Both the position numbers and the translations under genes were made by a program. A DNA stretch of 64,000 bases from Maricaulis sp. Its GTDB lineage: Bacteria > Pseudomonadota > Alphaproteobacteria > Caulobacterales > Maricaulaceae. This document shows, piece by piece, positions 9,981-20,122 of the stretch (position 1 is its first letter; each line of letters starts with the position of its first letter). The DNA lies in NCBI RefSeq assembly GCF_030149425.1, contig NZ_JASBRQ010000064.1, positions 1-64,000 on the forward strand. Direction: 5' to 3'. The notes beneath the pieces were generated by a model. The model had not been told where the DNA came from. It saw only the letters and a list, made by a program, of their open reading frames with translations, and searched no databases.

Positions 9981-11189
9981 ATGAGTAGCGGAACCGAAGT
10001 TAATCCCAGCGCCGTCTTTACCCGTCGCCATGATCTTGATTGGTTGCGGATCATCGCCTTTGGCCTGCTGATTTTCTATCACATCGGCATGTTCTTCAAC
10101 ACGGAGGGGTGGCACGCCAAAAGCCTCAACGCCAATGATGCGATGGAGCCTTTCATGTGGCTCTCCAGCCCCTGGCGCCTGCCACTCCTGTTCTTTGTCT
10201 CCGGCGTGGCCATCCGCTTTCTCTCCGACAAGCTCGGCAGTGCCCGGTTCGCAGCGGACCGGAGCTGGCGGCTATTCCCGGTCATCCTGTTCGGCATGTA
10301 TGTGATCGTGGCACCGCAGACCTATGTCGAGCTGCGCACGGCGGGGGAGATTGAAGCCGGGTTTGCGGCTTTTTATCAGCGCTATGCCGGAGAATGGGGC
10401 GGGCCATGGCCGGTCCATACGCCGACCTGGAACCATCTTTGGTATGTCGTCTACCTGTTTGTCTATTCCCTGTTTCTGGCGCCGCTGGTGCCGCTCCTGA
10501 GGGTGCTGGCCGATAGCCGTCCGCTGCAAGCCTTCGGGCGCATCCTGGCGCGCAATCCGCTGACATCGCTCGGCCTGCTTTTGCTGCCGCTGGTGCCGCT
10601 GATGGCGATCCGCTTCAGCCTGGTCCCGTCCTTCCCGACGACGCATGACCTGGTTGGTGACTGGGCCAATCACGCCCAATCCCTGACCATGGTGTTGCTG
10701 GGTTATTTCATGGCCAAGAATGAGGGGGTCTGGCGCGCCGTCGACAAACTCTTCCCCATCGTCGCCGCCGTGACGCTGTCCTCGCTCGCTTTCCTGCTCT
10801 GGTGCTATCTGGACTGGGACAATGTCGCCACCAATGAAACCCTGCTCTGGATCGCGCGGATTGATCGTGTGGTGTTTACCTGGTCCATCATCCTGACCCT
10901 CATCGGTCTGGCGCGGCGCTTTCTCAATACCGACGGTCCGGTGCGCCGCTATCTCACCGAGGCGGTCTTTCCCTACTATATCCTGCACCAGACGATCACA
11001 GTTGCGGCGGGCTATTGGCTCAATGGTCTGGGCCTCGGTGTATGGACGGAATTTTTCATTCTCGTAATGATCACCTTCGGCGGTTGTGCGCTGGGATATG
11101 AGATCATCAAGCGTATCCCGATACTTCGCCCGGTCATGGGGTTGAAGTGGAAACGCGACGCGCCCAAGGCGCGTGTACAGGCTGCATGA
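9981..11189 (+). CDS. acyltransferase-3 family membrane protein (OpgC-like)
   Basis: The 402-aa integral membrane protein opens with the family motif (HDLDWLRIIAFGLLIFYH) and continues with about ten hydrophobic segments, ending in LRPVMGLKWKRD. Acyltransferase-3 proteins transfer acyl or succinyl groups to extracytoplasmic glycans. The region around WLSSPWRLPLLFFVSGVAIRF resembles the OpgC/MdoC glucan-modifying subgroup. The start at 9981 has GGAG (9971-9974) six bases upstream and is preferred over an in-frame ATG at 9969 and a longer open frame from 9852. The substrate is unknown. Confidence 0.85.
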   Translation: MSSGTEVNPSAVFTRRHDLDWLRIIAFGLLIFYHIGMFFNTEGWHAKSLNANDAMEPFMWLSSPWRLPLLFFVSGVAIRFLSDKLGSARFAADRSWRLFPVILFGMYVIVAPQTYVELRTAGEIEAGFAAFYQRYAGEWGGPWPVHTPTWNHLWYVVYLFVYSLFLAPLVPLLRVLADSRPLQAFGRILARNPLTSLGLLLLPLVPLMAIRFSLVPSFPTTHDLVGDWANHAQSLTMVLLGYFMAKNEGVWRAVDKLFPIVAAVTLSSLAFLLWCYLDWDNVATNETLLWIARIDRVVFTWSIILTLIGLARRFLNTDGPVRRYLTEAVFPYYILHQTITVAAGYWLNGLGLGVWTEFFILVMITFGGCALGYEIIKRIPILRPVMGLKWKRDAPKARVQAA

Positions 11190-11271
11190 GTTGAGCTTCC
11201 CCTTGCGGCCAAGCCCGCTATTCTGGCGCGCAATTTCGTCCGGCACGCGGGCGTCGTAAGGGGAGTATCTC

Positions 11272-13713
11272 ATGAATTTGACCGCCAAGACCGGCGCCTG
11301 GCTTGTGTCCGGCGCCGTCGCTTTGGGGCTGGCCGTATCCGTGCCCGTTTCGGCTCAGGACGGCTATCGTTTGCCGCCGCAGGATATCGTCGACATCGTC
11401 GATGCGGCGCCTTCGCCGTATACATCACTGTCTCCGGCGCGCGACACCCTCCTCCTGATGCACCGCGAAAGCCTGCCGCCGGTCGCGGAAATGGCACGGC
11501 CGATGGAGCGCCTCGCCGGCATGCGCCTGGATGCGGCGACCAATGGCCGCCATGGTCCGCGTTCGATCGTCGGGCTCAGCATCATGGATCTGGAAAGCGG
11601 CGAGGAACAGGATGTCCGTCTGCCCGATGGCGGGATTTCCAATATCTCCTGGTCTGCTGATGGCTCGCATATCGCTTTTGTCATGACCCGCAATGACCAG
11701 CTCAGCCTCTGGGTTGTCGATGTCGAGCGGGCCCGGGCGCGCGAGCTGGTGGACGCCGGCATCAATGCGGTCTTCACCCCGTTTGAGTGGATGCCGGATG
11801 GTGAGAACCTGCTCGTCACCCTGGTTGACCCGGATCGTGGCGCCATGCCGGAGCGCCCGCGCGTACCGGCTGGACCGGTGATCCAGGAGGCTTCCGGTTA
11901 TGAAGCGCCGGTTCGGACCTATCAGGACTTGCTCAAGGACGAGGCCGATGCGGCCCTGTTCAGCTGGCTGGCCAGCTCCCAGCTGGCCATTGTCCCGGTC
12001 AATGGACGCCGTATCCGCGAGATCGGCGAGCCGGGTCTGTATTATTCCGCTGAACCGGCCCCGGGCGGTGACTACATTCTCATCGGCGAGATGGTGGAAC
12101 CCTTCTCCTATGTCGTGCCCTGGTCGCGCTTCCCCGACCGTACGGCCGTTCTCGACATGGACGGGAATGAGGTCGCTGAAATCGCGACCCAGCCGCTGGC
12201 TGACAATGTACCGATCGGTGGCGTTATCACCGGTCGCCGTAGCGTGGGCTGGCAAGCGTCTCACGCGGCCCGCCTGACCTGGGCTGAAGCGCTCGATGGC
12301 GGCGACCCGCGCGTCGAGGCTGATGAGCGCGACAGCGTCTGGGCGCTGGCAGCTCCGTTCGATGGTGAGCCGGTCGAGATCCTGCGTACCGAGGATCGCT
12401 ATTATGGCGCTGATTTCACCTCCGAGCCGGGCATCGGGATCGCCGTCGAGTATGATCGTGACACCCGCGTCGTGCGCCAGTGGATCGTTGATTTCGACAA
12501 TCCGGATGCCGAGCCGCGGCTTGCCGAAGAGCGCAATATCCAGAATGCCTATGCCGATCCGGGCGACCCGTTGCGCGTGCGCAATGAGTTAGGCCAGTCG
12601 GTGATCGGGGTTGAGGATGGTTATGTCTTCTTCGCCGGTGACGGTGCGACGCCGGACGGCGACCGCCCCTTCCTGTCGCGGATGAATTTCGAGACGCTTG
12701 AAACCGAAGAGATCTGGCGCAATAGCGGTGAGAATTATGAGGAAGTCATTGGTCTGACCTCCTCGGATGGCTCCAGCTTCCTGACCTCCTGGCAGGATCC
12801 GGTGACGCCGCCGAATGTCCGCCATCACAGTGGTGGCGAGGTCGAGCCGGTGACGAATTTCGCCAATCCGCACCCGCAGCTCAACGATATCTCGCGCCAG
12901 TTGATCACCTATGAGCGTGAGGATGGTGTACCGCTCTCCGCCACGCTTTATCTGCCGGCGGACTATGAGGAAGGTGACACGCTGCCGGTCCTCGTCTGGG
13001 CTTATCCGCGTGAGTTCAATGATGCGGCCACCGCCGGTCAGGTGCGGGGCTCGCCCTATATGTTCACCCGCGTTGCCGGCACCAGCCCGCGCTTCCTGGT
13101 GACCCAGGGCTATGCCTTGCTGGAAAACGCCACCATGCCGATCGTGGGTGATGATCCGGAAACGGTGAATGACAGCTTCATCGAACAGCTCGTACTGTCG
13201 GCCGAAGCGGCGCGTGATGTGTCCGTTGAGATGGGCTTTGGTGATGGCGAGCGTCTGGCGATTGCCGGTCACTCCTATGGGGCCTTCATGACCGCCCACC
13301 TGCTCGCAGCCAGCGATATCTTCCGCGCAGGCATCGCCCGCTCAGGGGCTTACAACCGCACCCTGACCCCGTTCGGCTTCCAGGCCGAGCGACGTACCTT
13401 CTGGCAGGCGCCGGATGTCTATTTCGAGCTTTCGCCCTTCATGCATGCCGACAACATCAATGAGCCCATGCTCATGATCCATGGTCAGATCGACAACAAT
13501 TCCGGCACATTCCCGATGCAGTCGGAGCGCATGTATGCCGCTGTGAAAGGCAATGCGGGCACCGCGCGCCTGGTCATGCTGCCCTATGAGAGCCATGGCT
13601 ACCGGGCGCGTGAGAGCGTGCTCCATGTTCTGGCGGAAAGCATCGACTGGCTCGATCGCTGGGTGAAGCCGGAGGAGGATCCGCGCGCCCCGTCTGAAGC
13701 GGCGATGGAGTAG
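11272..13713 (+). CDS. exported prolyl-oligopeptidase family (S9) serine peptidase
   Basis: The 813-aa protein has an N-terminal signal peptide (cleavage likely after VSAQ, about residue 29). A beta-propeller-like region follows (for example ISWSADGSHIAFVM and FTPFEWMPDGENLLVT), then a C-terminal alpha/beta hydrolase domain. The visible triad candidates are Ser668 in GHSYG, Asp741 in HGQIDNNSG and His775 in ESHGY. The GHSYGAFM context resembles bacterial glutamyl/dipeptidyl S9 peptidases. A GGGAG precedes the ATG. It probably acts in the periplasm on peptides. Confidence 0.92.
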   Translation: MNLTAKTGAWLVSGAVALGLAVSVPVSAQDGYRLPPQDIVDIVDAAPSPYTSLSPARDTLLLMHRESLPPVAEMARPMERLAGMRLDAATNGRHGPRSIVGLSIMDLESGEEQDVRLPDGGISNISWSADGSHIAFVMTRNDQLSLWVVDVERARARELVDAGINAVFTPFEWMPDGENLLVTLVDPDRGAMPERPRVPAGPVIQEASGYEAPVRTYQDLLKDEADAALFSWLASSQLAIVPVNGRRIREIGEPGLYYSAEPAPGGDYILIGEMVEPFSYVVPWSRFPDRTAVLDMDGNEVAEIATQPLADNVPIGGVITGRRSVGWQASHAARLTWAEALDGGDPRVEADERDSVWALAAPFDGEPVEILRTEDRYYGADFTSEPGIGIAVEYDRDTRVVRQWIVDFDNPDAEPRLAEERNIQNAYADPGDPLRVRNELGQSVIGVEDGYVFFAGDGATPDGDRPFLSRMNFETLETEEIWRNSGENYEEVIGLTSSDGSSFLTSWQDPVTPPNVRHHSGGEVEPVTNFANPHPQLNDISRQLITYEREDGVPLSATLYLPADYEEGDTLPVLVWAYPREFNDAATAGQVRGSPYMFTRVAGTSPRFLVTQGYALLENATMPIVGDDPETVNDSFIEQLVLSAEAARDVSVEMGFGDGERLAIAGHSYGAFMTAHLLAASDIFRAGIARSGAYNRTLTPFGFQAERRTFWQAPDVYFELSPFMHADNINEPMLMIHGQIDNNSGTFPMQSERMYAAVKGNAGTARLVMLPYESHGYRARESVLHVLAESIDWLDRWVKPEEDPRAPSEAAME

Positions 13714-13743
13714 AATAAACCCGCCCTTTCAATACCCAAAAGA

Positions 13744-13780
13744 AAACCCCGCCGGAGAATGGCTCCGGCGGGGTTTGTTT
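13744..13780 (+). terminator. bidirectional terminator between the S9 peptidase and porin genes
   Basis: A 14-bp perfect stem (13744-13757 with 13763-13776) encloses a 5-base loop. It has A residues on the left and TTTGTTTTT on the right, so it can end transcripts of both convergent genes. Confidence 0.85.
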
Positions 13781-13798
13781 TTGCGCGGTCAGACCGGT

Positions 13799-15355
13799 TT
13801 AGAAGGCGGCCTGGATACCCAGCGTGATCACATTGGTTTCCGCATCGCTCTCCGACCAGCTTGATCCGTCCGGCAGATTGCCGCCGGACAGGAAGTTGAG
13901 CGGCACCCAGCCCTCGGTCCGGATCAGCTCGCCGAACACATTGACACTCGGGGTGACGAAATAGGAACCGCCCAGCACCCACTGGTTCTGACGTTCCCAC
14001 GGCGCGCCCTCATCACCGGCGATGAAGGTGGAGAATTCCGCCGACAGGTAGAAAGGCTCGTCACGGCCGGTGTCGATGGCGTAGCGGCCGCCAAAGCCCC
14101 AGGACGTGGTTTCCACCGCTTCGAACACGGAGAGCGGATTGGACGGGATCGGAACCGCCGAGCCGGGCCACTCGTCTGTGGTGCGGGCATATTCGCCGAG
14201 CAGGCGCAGGGCGCCGAGATCGAGGCGGCCATACACCGAATAGGCCGGATTATTCTCTTCGCACGGGTTGAAGTGGAAGACCGGATAGGCCTGGCAATAG
14301 GGGCTGCCATGCTGGTAGCTGGCGCCGAGCATGAACTCGCTGTCGACCCCGAGATCGCCGGTGTAATTGGCATCAACGGCGAAATTATTGACCCGCGAGG
14401 GCACATTGGTGCCTTCAACCGGCGTATTGGCGGCGCGGAACTGGGCCCCGCCCTGGATCGCCATGGCCCGGACATGAAGCCCGTCCGCGGAATACCCGAC
14501 CGTTCCGCCATAGGCGAGACCGGCGAAGGAGTGCCAGACGGTAGAGTTGGTGAACGGGCTCACCGTGTCATTGAGGCCAAAGGGCGTATCCATCTTGCCG
14601 ATGGCGCCATACCACGGGCTTTCATCGAGATTGCCCCAGAGCACGTAAGCGCGACGAACCTGGACCTGGTTGCGGTTGAGGTCGGTGAGCGTACCGGAGC
14701 CGAAGCTCTGTTCCGGATTGTAGAGCAGTTCGACAAAGCCGGTGATGTTGTCGGTGAAGCGGGCCGTGGTCTGCAACTGGGCAGAGTGCACGACCAGTTC
14801 GGAGACTTCCTCGCCGATCTGGTTGGCCGAGGTCGGGTGGCGCATCAGCCAGCCGAACTTGGTGTCCGAATTGCTCTCCTGATAGTTCGCCAGGGCCGTG
14901 ATCGCGCCACCGAAGGTGACACGATTATTGAGCTGGCCGTCCTGCATGGCCCGTAGCTGGGTCAGCTGGCGCGTGTTCGAGCCTTCGGCGTGGTCAAGCA
15001 CAGCGTAGCTGTATTCGGAGTTGAGCCCGACAAGGCCACCCGAACCCGCATTGTCGATGACATGGACCTGGGCGGTTGCCCCCGCACCGCCCTCGGTGTC
15101 GATGGCGACAACGACGCGGCGCTCTTCATGCACTTCGCCGTGATGCAGCTCGGTCTCCACCTCGGTCTCGACGACGATGCCGTTCTCGGCGGTCAGCGCC
15201 TCCAGATACTGCAGCAGCTGGGCATTGGTCTGTTCGAGTTGTTCGATACGGGCTTCCAGCGCCGAGATGCGATCATCATCGTCTGCCAGAGCCGGCATTG
15301 CGGTCGCTGCCAGCACCAAAACGCTGGCCGTGCCCGCAAGGAGCTTGTTCTTCAT
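13799..15355 (-). CDS. outer-membrane porin-like beta-barrel protein with N-terminal coiled coil
   Basis: The 518-aa protein has a signal peptide (ATAMPALA, cleaved near residue 25) and a short coiled coil (ISALEARIEQLEQTNAQLLQYLEAL) typical of trimeric porins of the DcaP/phosphate-selective type. About 400 residues of alternating aromatic and polar beta-strand sequence follow. The last residues NVITLGIQAAF end in Phe, the outer-membrane insertion signal. The substrate cannot be read from the sequence. AGGAA upstream supports the start. Confidence 0.85.
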   Translation of the reverse strand: MKNKLLAGTASVLVLAATAMPALADDDDRISALEARIEQLEQTNAQLLQYLEALTAENGIVVETEVETELHHGEVHEERRVVVAIDTEGGAGATAQVHVIDNAGSGGLVGLNSEYSYAVLDHAEGSNTRQLTQLRAMQDGQLNNRVTFGGAITALANYQESNSDTKFGWLMRHPTSANQIGEEVSELVVHSAQLQTTARFTDNITGFVELLYNPEQSFGSGTLTDLNRNQVQVRRAYVLWGNLDESPWYGAIGKMDTPFGLNDTVSPFTNSTVWHSFAGLAYGGTVGYSADGLHVRAMAIQGGAQFRAANTPVEGTNVPSRVNNFAVDANYTGDLGVDSEFMLGASYQHGSPYCQAYPVFHFNPCEENNPAYSVYGRLDLGALRLLGEYARTTDEWPGSAVPIPSNPLSVFEAVETTSWGFGGRYAIDTGRDEPFYLSAEFSTFIAGDEGAPWERQNQWVLGGSYFVTPSVNVFGELIRTEGWVPLNFLSGGNLPDGSSWSESDAETNVITLGIQAAF

Positions 15356-15520
15356 AACTGTGTTCCTGTTCCCTAGTTGGTCGCGTCAAGCGACCCCCGA
15401 CCCAGTCATGGCTAAGCAGATTGGCCTTTGGCAGCAATGTCTAAACCCGAGAAAAATTCCGGTTAGTGCTAACATCGGCGGAGGTGTGGCTTCGCGGTGA
15501 CGACGCGAGCTCGGCGCAAG

Positions 15521-15557
15521 AAAAACCCCGCCGGAGACGTGCTCCGACGGGGCGTTT
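15521..15557 (-). terminator. terminator downstream of fabI
   Basis: A hairpin with arms CCCCGCCGGAG (15526-15536) and CTCCGACGGGG (15542-15552) has a single mismatch. It is flanked by AAAAA on the left, which is TTTTT for the minus-strand fab operon, and TTTT on the right. Confidence 0.75.
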
Positions 15558-15577
15558 TCGAAGTGAATTGAGGACGA

Positions 15578-16393
15578 CTAGTCTTCGTCCATCGACGGCA
15601 CGGCAACAGCGTGGAAGCCGGCATCGACATGCAGGGTTTCACCGGTGCAGGAATGCCCCAGATCGGAAAGAAGGTAGAGCGCGGCGCCGGCGACGCCTTC
15701 CATGCGCGTGTCTTCCTTCATCATCGACCATTCGCGGCCGGTCTTCATCAGCGATTTGCCGCCGGAAATACCGGCCATGGCGAGGGTCCGCATGGGGCCG
15801 GCCGACAGCGCGTTGACGCGGATGCCCTGCGGGCCGAGATCGCGGGCCATATAGCGGGTGGAGGCCTCCAGGGCTGCCTTGGCGACGCCCATGACATTGT
15901 AGGACGGCACAACCCGTTCGGAGCCGAGATAGGTCAGGGTGACCATGGAGCCGCCATCATTCATCAGATGGCTGGCACGCTTGCCGGCATCGACAAAGGA
16001 GAAGGCCGAGATTTCCATCGCCCGGCGCCAGCCCTCGCGGGTGGTGTTCTCGGTGAAGGAGCCGACCAGCTCGTCCTTGCCGGCAAAGGCAATGGCGTGG
16101 ACCAGGAAGTCCATCTTGCCCCATTTCGCTTCGATTTCCTTGAAGCAGGCATCCATGGAGGCGTCATTGGTGACGTCCGCCTGGATCATCATCGGCTCAC
16201 CGTCCAGGCTTTCCACCAGCGGACGCACGCGGCGTTCCAGGGCTTCATCCTGGTAGGAAAACGCCAGCTCGGCGCCCTGAGCCGCCAATTGCTGGGCGAT
16301 GCCCCAGGCAATGGAATTCTTGTTGGCGACGCCCATGACAAGCCCGCGCTTGCCTTTCATCAGCTCACCTGCTGGAAAAACCGTGTCCGCCAT
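15578..16393 (-). CDS. fabI: enoyl-[acyl-carrier-protein] reductase (NADH)
   Basis: FabI carries out the last reduction step of each fatty-acid elongation cycle. The 271-aa protein has the Rossmann start GVANKNSIAWGIAQ and the FabI Tyr-(x)6-Lys motif (Tyr165 to Lys172 in YNVMGVAK). It ends with the typical SDLGHSCTGETLHVDAGFH. The start at 16393 has GAGGGGG upstream; the longer open frame overlaps fabB and is not coding. It is last in the fabA-fabB-fabI operon, an arrangement common in alphaproteobacteria. Confidence 0.97.
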   Translation of the reverse strand: MADTVFPAGELMKGKRGLVMGVANKNSIAWGIAQQLAAQGAELAFSYQDEALERRVRPLVESLDGEPMMIQADVTNDASMDACFKEIEAKWGKMDFLVHAIAFAGKDELVGSFTENTTREGWRRAMEISAFSFVDAGKRASHLMNDGGSMVTLTYLGSERVVPSYNVMGVAKAALEASTRYMARDLGPQGIRVNALSAGPMRTLAMAGISGGKSLMKTGREWSMMKEDTRMEGVAGAALYLLSDLGHSCTGETLHVDAGFHAVAVPSMDED

Positions 16394-16424
16394 GGGTGTT
16401 CCCCCTCGTTTGACGTGATTGGTG

Positions 16425-17639
16425 TTAGACTTTCTGGAAAACGACGGTGCCGTTGGTGCCGCCGAAGCCGAAGGAGTTCGACATCGCCGTCTTGATCTCC
16501 GCCTCGCGCGTTTCGGTGACGATCGGCAGGTTGAGCGCGGCGATATCCGGGTCCATGTCGAAGACGTTGATCGACGGGGCGACAAAGCCGTTCTTCATCA
16601 TCAAGAGCGTGTAGATGGCTTCGTGCACGCCGGCCGCGCCAAGGGCATGGCCACTCATTGACTTGGTGCCGGAAATCATCGGTGCTTTATCGCCAAAGAC
16701 TTCCTTGACCGCTTCCATCTCCTTGATGTCGCCGACCGGAGTCGCGGTGGCGTGCGGGTTGAGGTAGTCGATGTCGGAACCGGCGGTTTCCATCGCCAGC
16801 TTCATCGACCGCACAGCACCCTCACCGGACGGAGCGACCATGTCATAGCCGTCCGAAGTGGCGCCATAACCGGTGATCTCGGCATAGATCGGTGCGCCGC
16901 GCTTCTTGGCGCGCTCGTATTCCTCGAGGATGACAACGCCTGCACCGGCACCGCCGACGAAACCGTCGCGGTCCTTGTCAAAGGCACGGGAAGCCTGTTC
17001 CGGCGTGTCGTTATACTTGGTCGACATAGCGCCCATGGCGTCGAACAGGTTCGACAGGGCCCAGTGGATTTCCTCGCAACCGCCGGCGAACATGACGTCC
17101 TGCTTGCCCCACTGGATCTGCTCCGCTGCCGCACCGATACAGTGCAGCGAGGTCGTGCAGGCCGAGGTGATGGAATAGTTCACACCCAGGATCTTGAACG
17201 GTGTGGCCAGGGTCGCCGACGCGGTCGAGCTCATCGCCTTGGGCACGGCGAACGGGCCGATACGGCGCGGGCCTTTCTCGCGGGTCACATCGGCGGCGTT
17301 GACGATGGTACCGGCCGACGGACCGCCGGAACCCATGATGATGCCGGTGCGGTAGTCCGAGATGTCGTCTTCCGGCAGCCCGGCATCGGCAATGGCTTGC
17401 TCCATCGCCATATAGTTCCAGCCGGCGCCTTCCGACATGAAGCGGTAGACGCGCTTGTCGACATGGTCGGCCGGATCCACGGTCGGCTTGCCGCCAACCT
17501 GGCATTTGAATCCGTATTTGGCGAAGTCATCCATGCGGCCGATGCCGCTTTTGCCCTCGCGCAGGGACTGGGTGACTTCCTCGGCATTATTGCCAATGGC
17601 AGAGATCACACCGAGACCGGTGATAACGACACGACGCAT
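16425..17639 (-). CDS. fabB: 3-oxoacyl-ACP synthase I
   Basis: FabB condenses malonyl-ACP with acyl-ACP and is the synthase needed to elongate the unsaturated intermediate produced by FabA. The 404-aa protein carries the Cys-His-His active site: Cys161 in SACTTS, His296 in NPHATAT and His331 in SGHALGA. The C-terminal [10 protein letters not shown] is also present. Close similarity to E. coli FabB in [13 protein letters not shown] and [12 protein letters not shown] distinguishes it from FabF. A GAGGAG site precedes the ATG. Confidence 0.97.
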   Translation of the reverse strand: MRRVVITGLGVISAIGNNAEEVTQSLREGKSGIGRMDDFAKYGFKCQVGGKPTVDPADHVDKRVYRFMSEGAGWNYMAMEQAIADAGLPEDDISDYRTGIIMGSGGPSAGTIVNAADVTREKGPRRIGPFAVPKAMSSTASATLATPFKILGVNYSITSACTTSLHCIGAAAEQIQWGKQDVMFAGGCEEIHWALSNLFDAMGAMSTKYNDTPEQASRAFDKDRDGFVGGAGAGVVILEEYERAKKRGAPIYAEITGYGATSDGYDMVAPSGEGAVRSMKLAMETAGSDIDYLNPHATATPVGDIKEMEAVKEVFGDKAPMISGTKSMSGHALGAAGVHEAIYTLLMMKNGFVAPSINVFDMDPDIAALNLPIVTETREAEIKTAMSNSFGFGGTNGTVVFQKV

Positions 17640-17654
17640 GATGGAACTCCTCGA

Positions 17655-18173
17655 TCAGGCCATTTCGCCGGGCTGGAACAGGCCCACGCGCAGGTCTTTC
17701 GCGGTATAGATGATTTTGCCGTCGACTTCGACGTGACCATCGCCGATGGCCATGATCAGTTTTCGTTGGATGACACGCTTGAGATCGATGACATAGCGCA
17801 CGACCTTTGCGTCCGGCGTGATCTGGCCCGTGAACTTCACCTCGCCCACGCCGAGGGCGCGACCGAGACCCGGATTGCCTTTCCAGCACAGGAAAAAGCC
17901 GACCAGCTGCCACATGGCATCAAGGCCGAGACAGCCCGGCATGACCGGATCGCCTTTGAAGTGGCAGTCGAAGAACCAGAGGTCTTTCTTGATGTCGAGC
18001 TCGGCCACGATATGGCCTTTGCCGTGTTCGCCGCCATCGTCATCAATGTGAAGGATGCGATCCATCATCAGCATCGGCGGGGCGGGCAGTTTGGAGCGGC
18101 CTTCGCCCCACATGCGGCCGTCGGAGGAGGCGATCAGGTCTTCATAGCTGAAAGAGCTTTGGCGTTCGGTCAT
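17655..18173 (-). CDS. fabA: 3-hydroxydecanoyl-ACP dehydratase/isomerase
   Basis: FabA dehydrates 3-hydroxydecanoyl-ACP and isomerises the product to the cis-3 form, the branch point for anaerobic unsaturated fatty acid synthesis. The 172-aa protein shows the hot-dog fold motif with the active-site His71 ([13 protein letters not shown]) and Asp85 (GLDAMWQL). It is the first gene of the fab operon, 15 bases before fabB, and the membrane-fluidity function fits this operon. Confidence 0.97.
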   Translation of the reverse strand: MTERQSSFSYEDLIASSDGRMWGEGRSKLPAPPMLMMDRILHIDDDGGEHGKGHIVAELDIKKDLWFFDCHFKGDPVMPGCLGLDAMWQLVGFFLCWKGNPGLGRALGVGEVKFTGQITPDAKVVRYVIDLKRVIQRKLIMAIGDGHVEVDGKIIYTAKDLRVGLFQPGEMA

Positions 18174-18259
18174 GTAGCCGGTCGGTTGCGCCGTGGCGGC
18201 CGGCCAATGCGGCCGCGGGGCTGGGTATCGATGGCCGTCCGGAAGGCCGAGACGGCGGG

Positions 18260-18820
18260 TCAGCGCAGAGCGGTATCACGCGTAAGGGAGGCGCTCAAGG
18301 CGGGGCTGCCGTCACGCCCGGCCTGATCCTCGGCGCTACGCTCTTCCGGATAGATGCCCCACAGGCCGTCCGTGCTGACCCAGCCGCGATATCCGCCGGC
18401 CTCGGCGCGGCACCAGCCGGTGCGGCAGCGGTCGAGTTCGAGGATAACGCCGGCTTCGGCGACGGCTTCAATCGGAGCATCGGCCTCCGCCCGGGCACGC
18501 AGGATGGTTTCTTCCTGCGTCATCGCAGCGCGACGCCCGGAGAGGATGGAGCGATGCATCCAGGTGATCTCGCCCTGCGGATCGCGGACGCGGCGCCAGT
18601 TTTCCGTTTCCGCGATAACTTCCATCGGCACGCCGGCCCGGCGGTATACCCAGGCGATCGGGTGCGCCATGCTCGGACCGGTGCGTCCATGCGAGGCATC
18701 GAATTTGAGGCTGACAAAACGCGGAACCGGCTGGCCAGACGGCGTGTCGTCCATCCGAGCCTGGGCGTGCGCGGTCGACGCGAGCAAGGCAAGTGTAAGG
18801 CTGGACACGATACGCAACAT
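18260..18820 (-). CDS. exported protein with bacterial SH3-like domains
   Basis: The product is 186 aa with a signal peptide ([11 protein letters not shown], about residues 8-18). Two SH3-like units are visible: one around [30 protein letters not shown] and the next around [23 protein letters not shown]. This matches the DUF1058/SH3 proteins found in many alphaproteobacterial periplasms, thought to bind cell-wall peptides. The start at 18820 has GGAGAG upstream. It lies upstream of fabA on the same strand but 87 bases away, so cotranscription is possible. Confidence 0.75.
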   Translation of the reverse strand: MLRIVSSLTLALLASTAHAQARMDDTPSGQPVPRFVSLKFDASHGRTGPSMAHPIAWVYRRAGVPMEVIAETENWRRVRDPQGEITWMHRSILSGRRAAMTQEETILRARAEADAPIEAVAEAGVILELDRCRTGWCRAEAGGYRGWVSTDGLWGIYPEERSAEDQAGRDGSPALSASLTRDTALR

Positions 18821-18896
18821 GGAACTCTCCCTGACCTGTTCCCTCTGTCCCATCATAGATAACGGCCGGTAAATCAGGGCTTAAACGGAGGATGGC

Positions 18897-19121
18897 ATGG
18901 CACGACGAATAATCACCAGCGGTGCGGCGATCGGCACGGGTATCGCGCTTGGTGTCGCGCTTGGCGCGGCGCTGGACAATATCGCCCTGGGTATCGCGCT
19001 GGGCGTCGCCTTCGGGGCTGCATTCAGTGTGTCTGGCGGCTCATCAACCGATGGTGATGATGAAAACGGAAGAAATACCCCTATATCCGGAAAGGACGAC
19101 GGCGGAGCGACGCCGGACTAA
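18897..19121 (+). CDS. small glycine/alanine-rich hydrophobic protein
   Basis: The 74-aa protein has one hydrophobic stretch made of repeated ALGVALGAA / ALGIALGVAFGAA units (residues about 8-46), like a glycine-zipper membrane protein, followed by an acidic, polar tail. GGAGG lies just before the ATG, which supports translation. It is 15 bases upstream of the metallo-hydrolase gene and probably cotranscribed. The function is unknown. Confidence 0.55.
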   Translation: MARRIITSGAAIGTGIALGVALGAALDNIALGIALGVAFGAAFSVSGGSSTDGDDENGRNTPISGKDDGGATPD

Positions 19122-19136
19122 ACGAAGGGGACAATC

Positions 19137-20036
19137 ATGAGTTTTCGTCTCGCCATTACCGGCATGACCGCTGCTCTGGCGGCTGCCGGCGCGCATAGTG
19201 CAACCGCATTCGCCGCTCACCAGGATGAGGGCCCGAGCGTTGAAACCACCGAACTGGGCAATGGGCTCTACATGCTGTCGACAGGGATTGCCGGCAATCT
19301 CGGCCTCCTGATCGGTGAGGACGGCGCGGTGCTGATCGATGATCAGCTGCCCAATACCGGAAGCCTGATCGAGGGCGCTATTGTGGAAATCGCCGGTGAG
19401 GGCGCGCCGCGCTTCATCGTCAACACGCACTGGCATGGTGACCATACCGGCGGCAATGCCCACTTCGCCGAGCAAGGCTCTACCGTGGCGGCACATCACA
19501 ATATCCGCCGCCGTCTGGAAGACAGCGATGCCGACTGGATTCGCCCGGCCACCCTGCCGGTGCTGACGTTCGGCGATGACCTGACCTTCCACATGAATGG
19601 TCAGACCATCGAAGTCACCCACCTGCCGACCGCTCACACGGATGGCGATGCCATTGTCTATTTCCGTGAAGCCAATGTCCTGCACATGGGGGACATCCTG
19701 TTCTCCGGCCTCTTCCCCTATATCGATCTGGGCAGTGGCGGCACAGTTGATGGTTTCATTGCCGCGCTCGAGCACGCCTATGAGCTGGCGGATGATGAGA
19801 CTGTGGTGATCGCCGGTCATGGCCCGCTTTCGACGCGCGCCGATATCCAGGCCTCGATCGACATGCTGAAGGAAACCTCCTTCCGGGTCCGGTCTCTCGT
19901 TGAGGGCGGGGCTGACCTCGCTGCGGTACGCGAAGCGGAACCGCTGGCCGATTATCATGACGACTGGAATTGGCGTTTCATCACCACCGAGCGCATGGTC
20001 GAAACGCTCTTTAATGACGCCGTCGCGCGCCAGTAG
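19137..20036 (+). CDS. exported metallo-beta-lactamase-fold hydrolase
   Basis: The 299-aa protein has a signal peptide (cleavage near AFAA, about residue 27) and the MBL-fold zinc motif THWHGDH (His98, His100, Asp102, His103). Further metal-ligand regions are LPTAHTDGDA, HMGDIL and IAGHGPLS. It resembles periplasmic metallo-hydrolases of broad or unknown substrate rather than a proven beta-lactamase. AGGGG before the ATG supports the start. Confidence 0.88.
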   Translation: MSFRLAITGMTAALAAAGAHSATAFAAHQDEGPSVETTELGNGLYMLSTGIAGNLGLLIGEDGAVLIDDQLPNTGSLIEGAIVEIAGEGAPRFIVNTHWHGDHTGGNAHFAEQGSTVAAHHNIRRRLEDSDADWIRPATLPVLTFGDDLTFHMNGQTIEVTHLPTAHTDGDAIVYFREANVLHMGDILFSGLFPYIDLGSGGTVDGFIAALEHAYELADDETVVIAGHGPLSTRADIQASIDMLKETSFRVRSLVEGGADLAAVREAEPLADYHDDWNWRFITTERMVETLFNDAVARQ

Positions 20037-20046
20037 ATACCGGCTG

Positions 20047-20074
20047 TAAATCTTCGGTTTCTGTCGAAGATTTA
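20047..20074 (+). terminator. hairpin after the metallo-hydrolase gene
   Basis: Ten-base inverted arms (TAAATCTTCG at 20047-20056 and CGAAGATTTA at 20065-20074) enclose an 8-base loop, 10 bases after the stop codon. It lacks a T tract, so terminator function is likely but not certain. Confidence 0.5.
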
Positions 20075-20122
20075 AATCCGCAACCAGATTGCGGGAAGGA
20101 TTGAGGGTCTAGAACGGGTGTC

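Noticed and set aside
16752-18326. 524-codon plus-strand open frame
   Set aside because: It is the shadow of fabB and fabA, both of which have clear catalytic motifs on the other strand.
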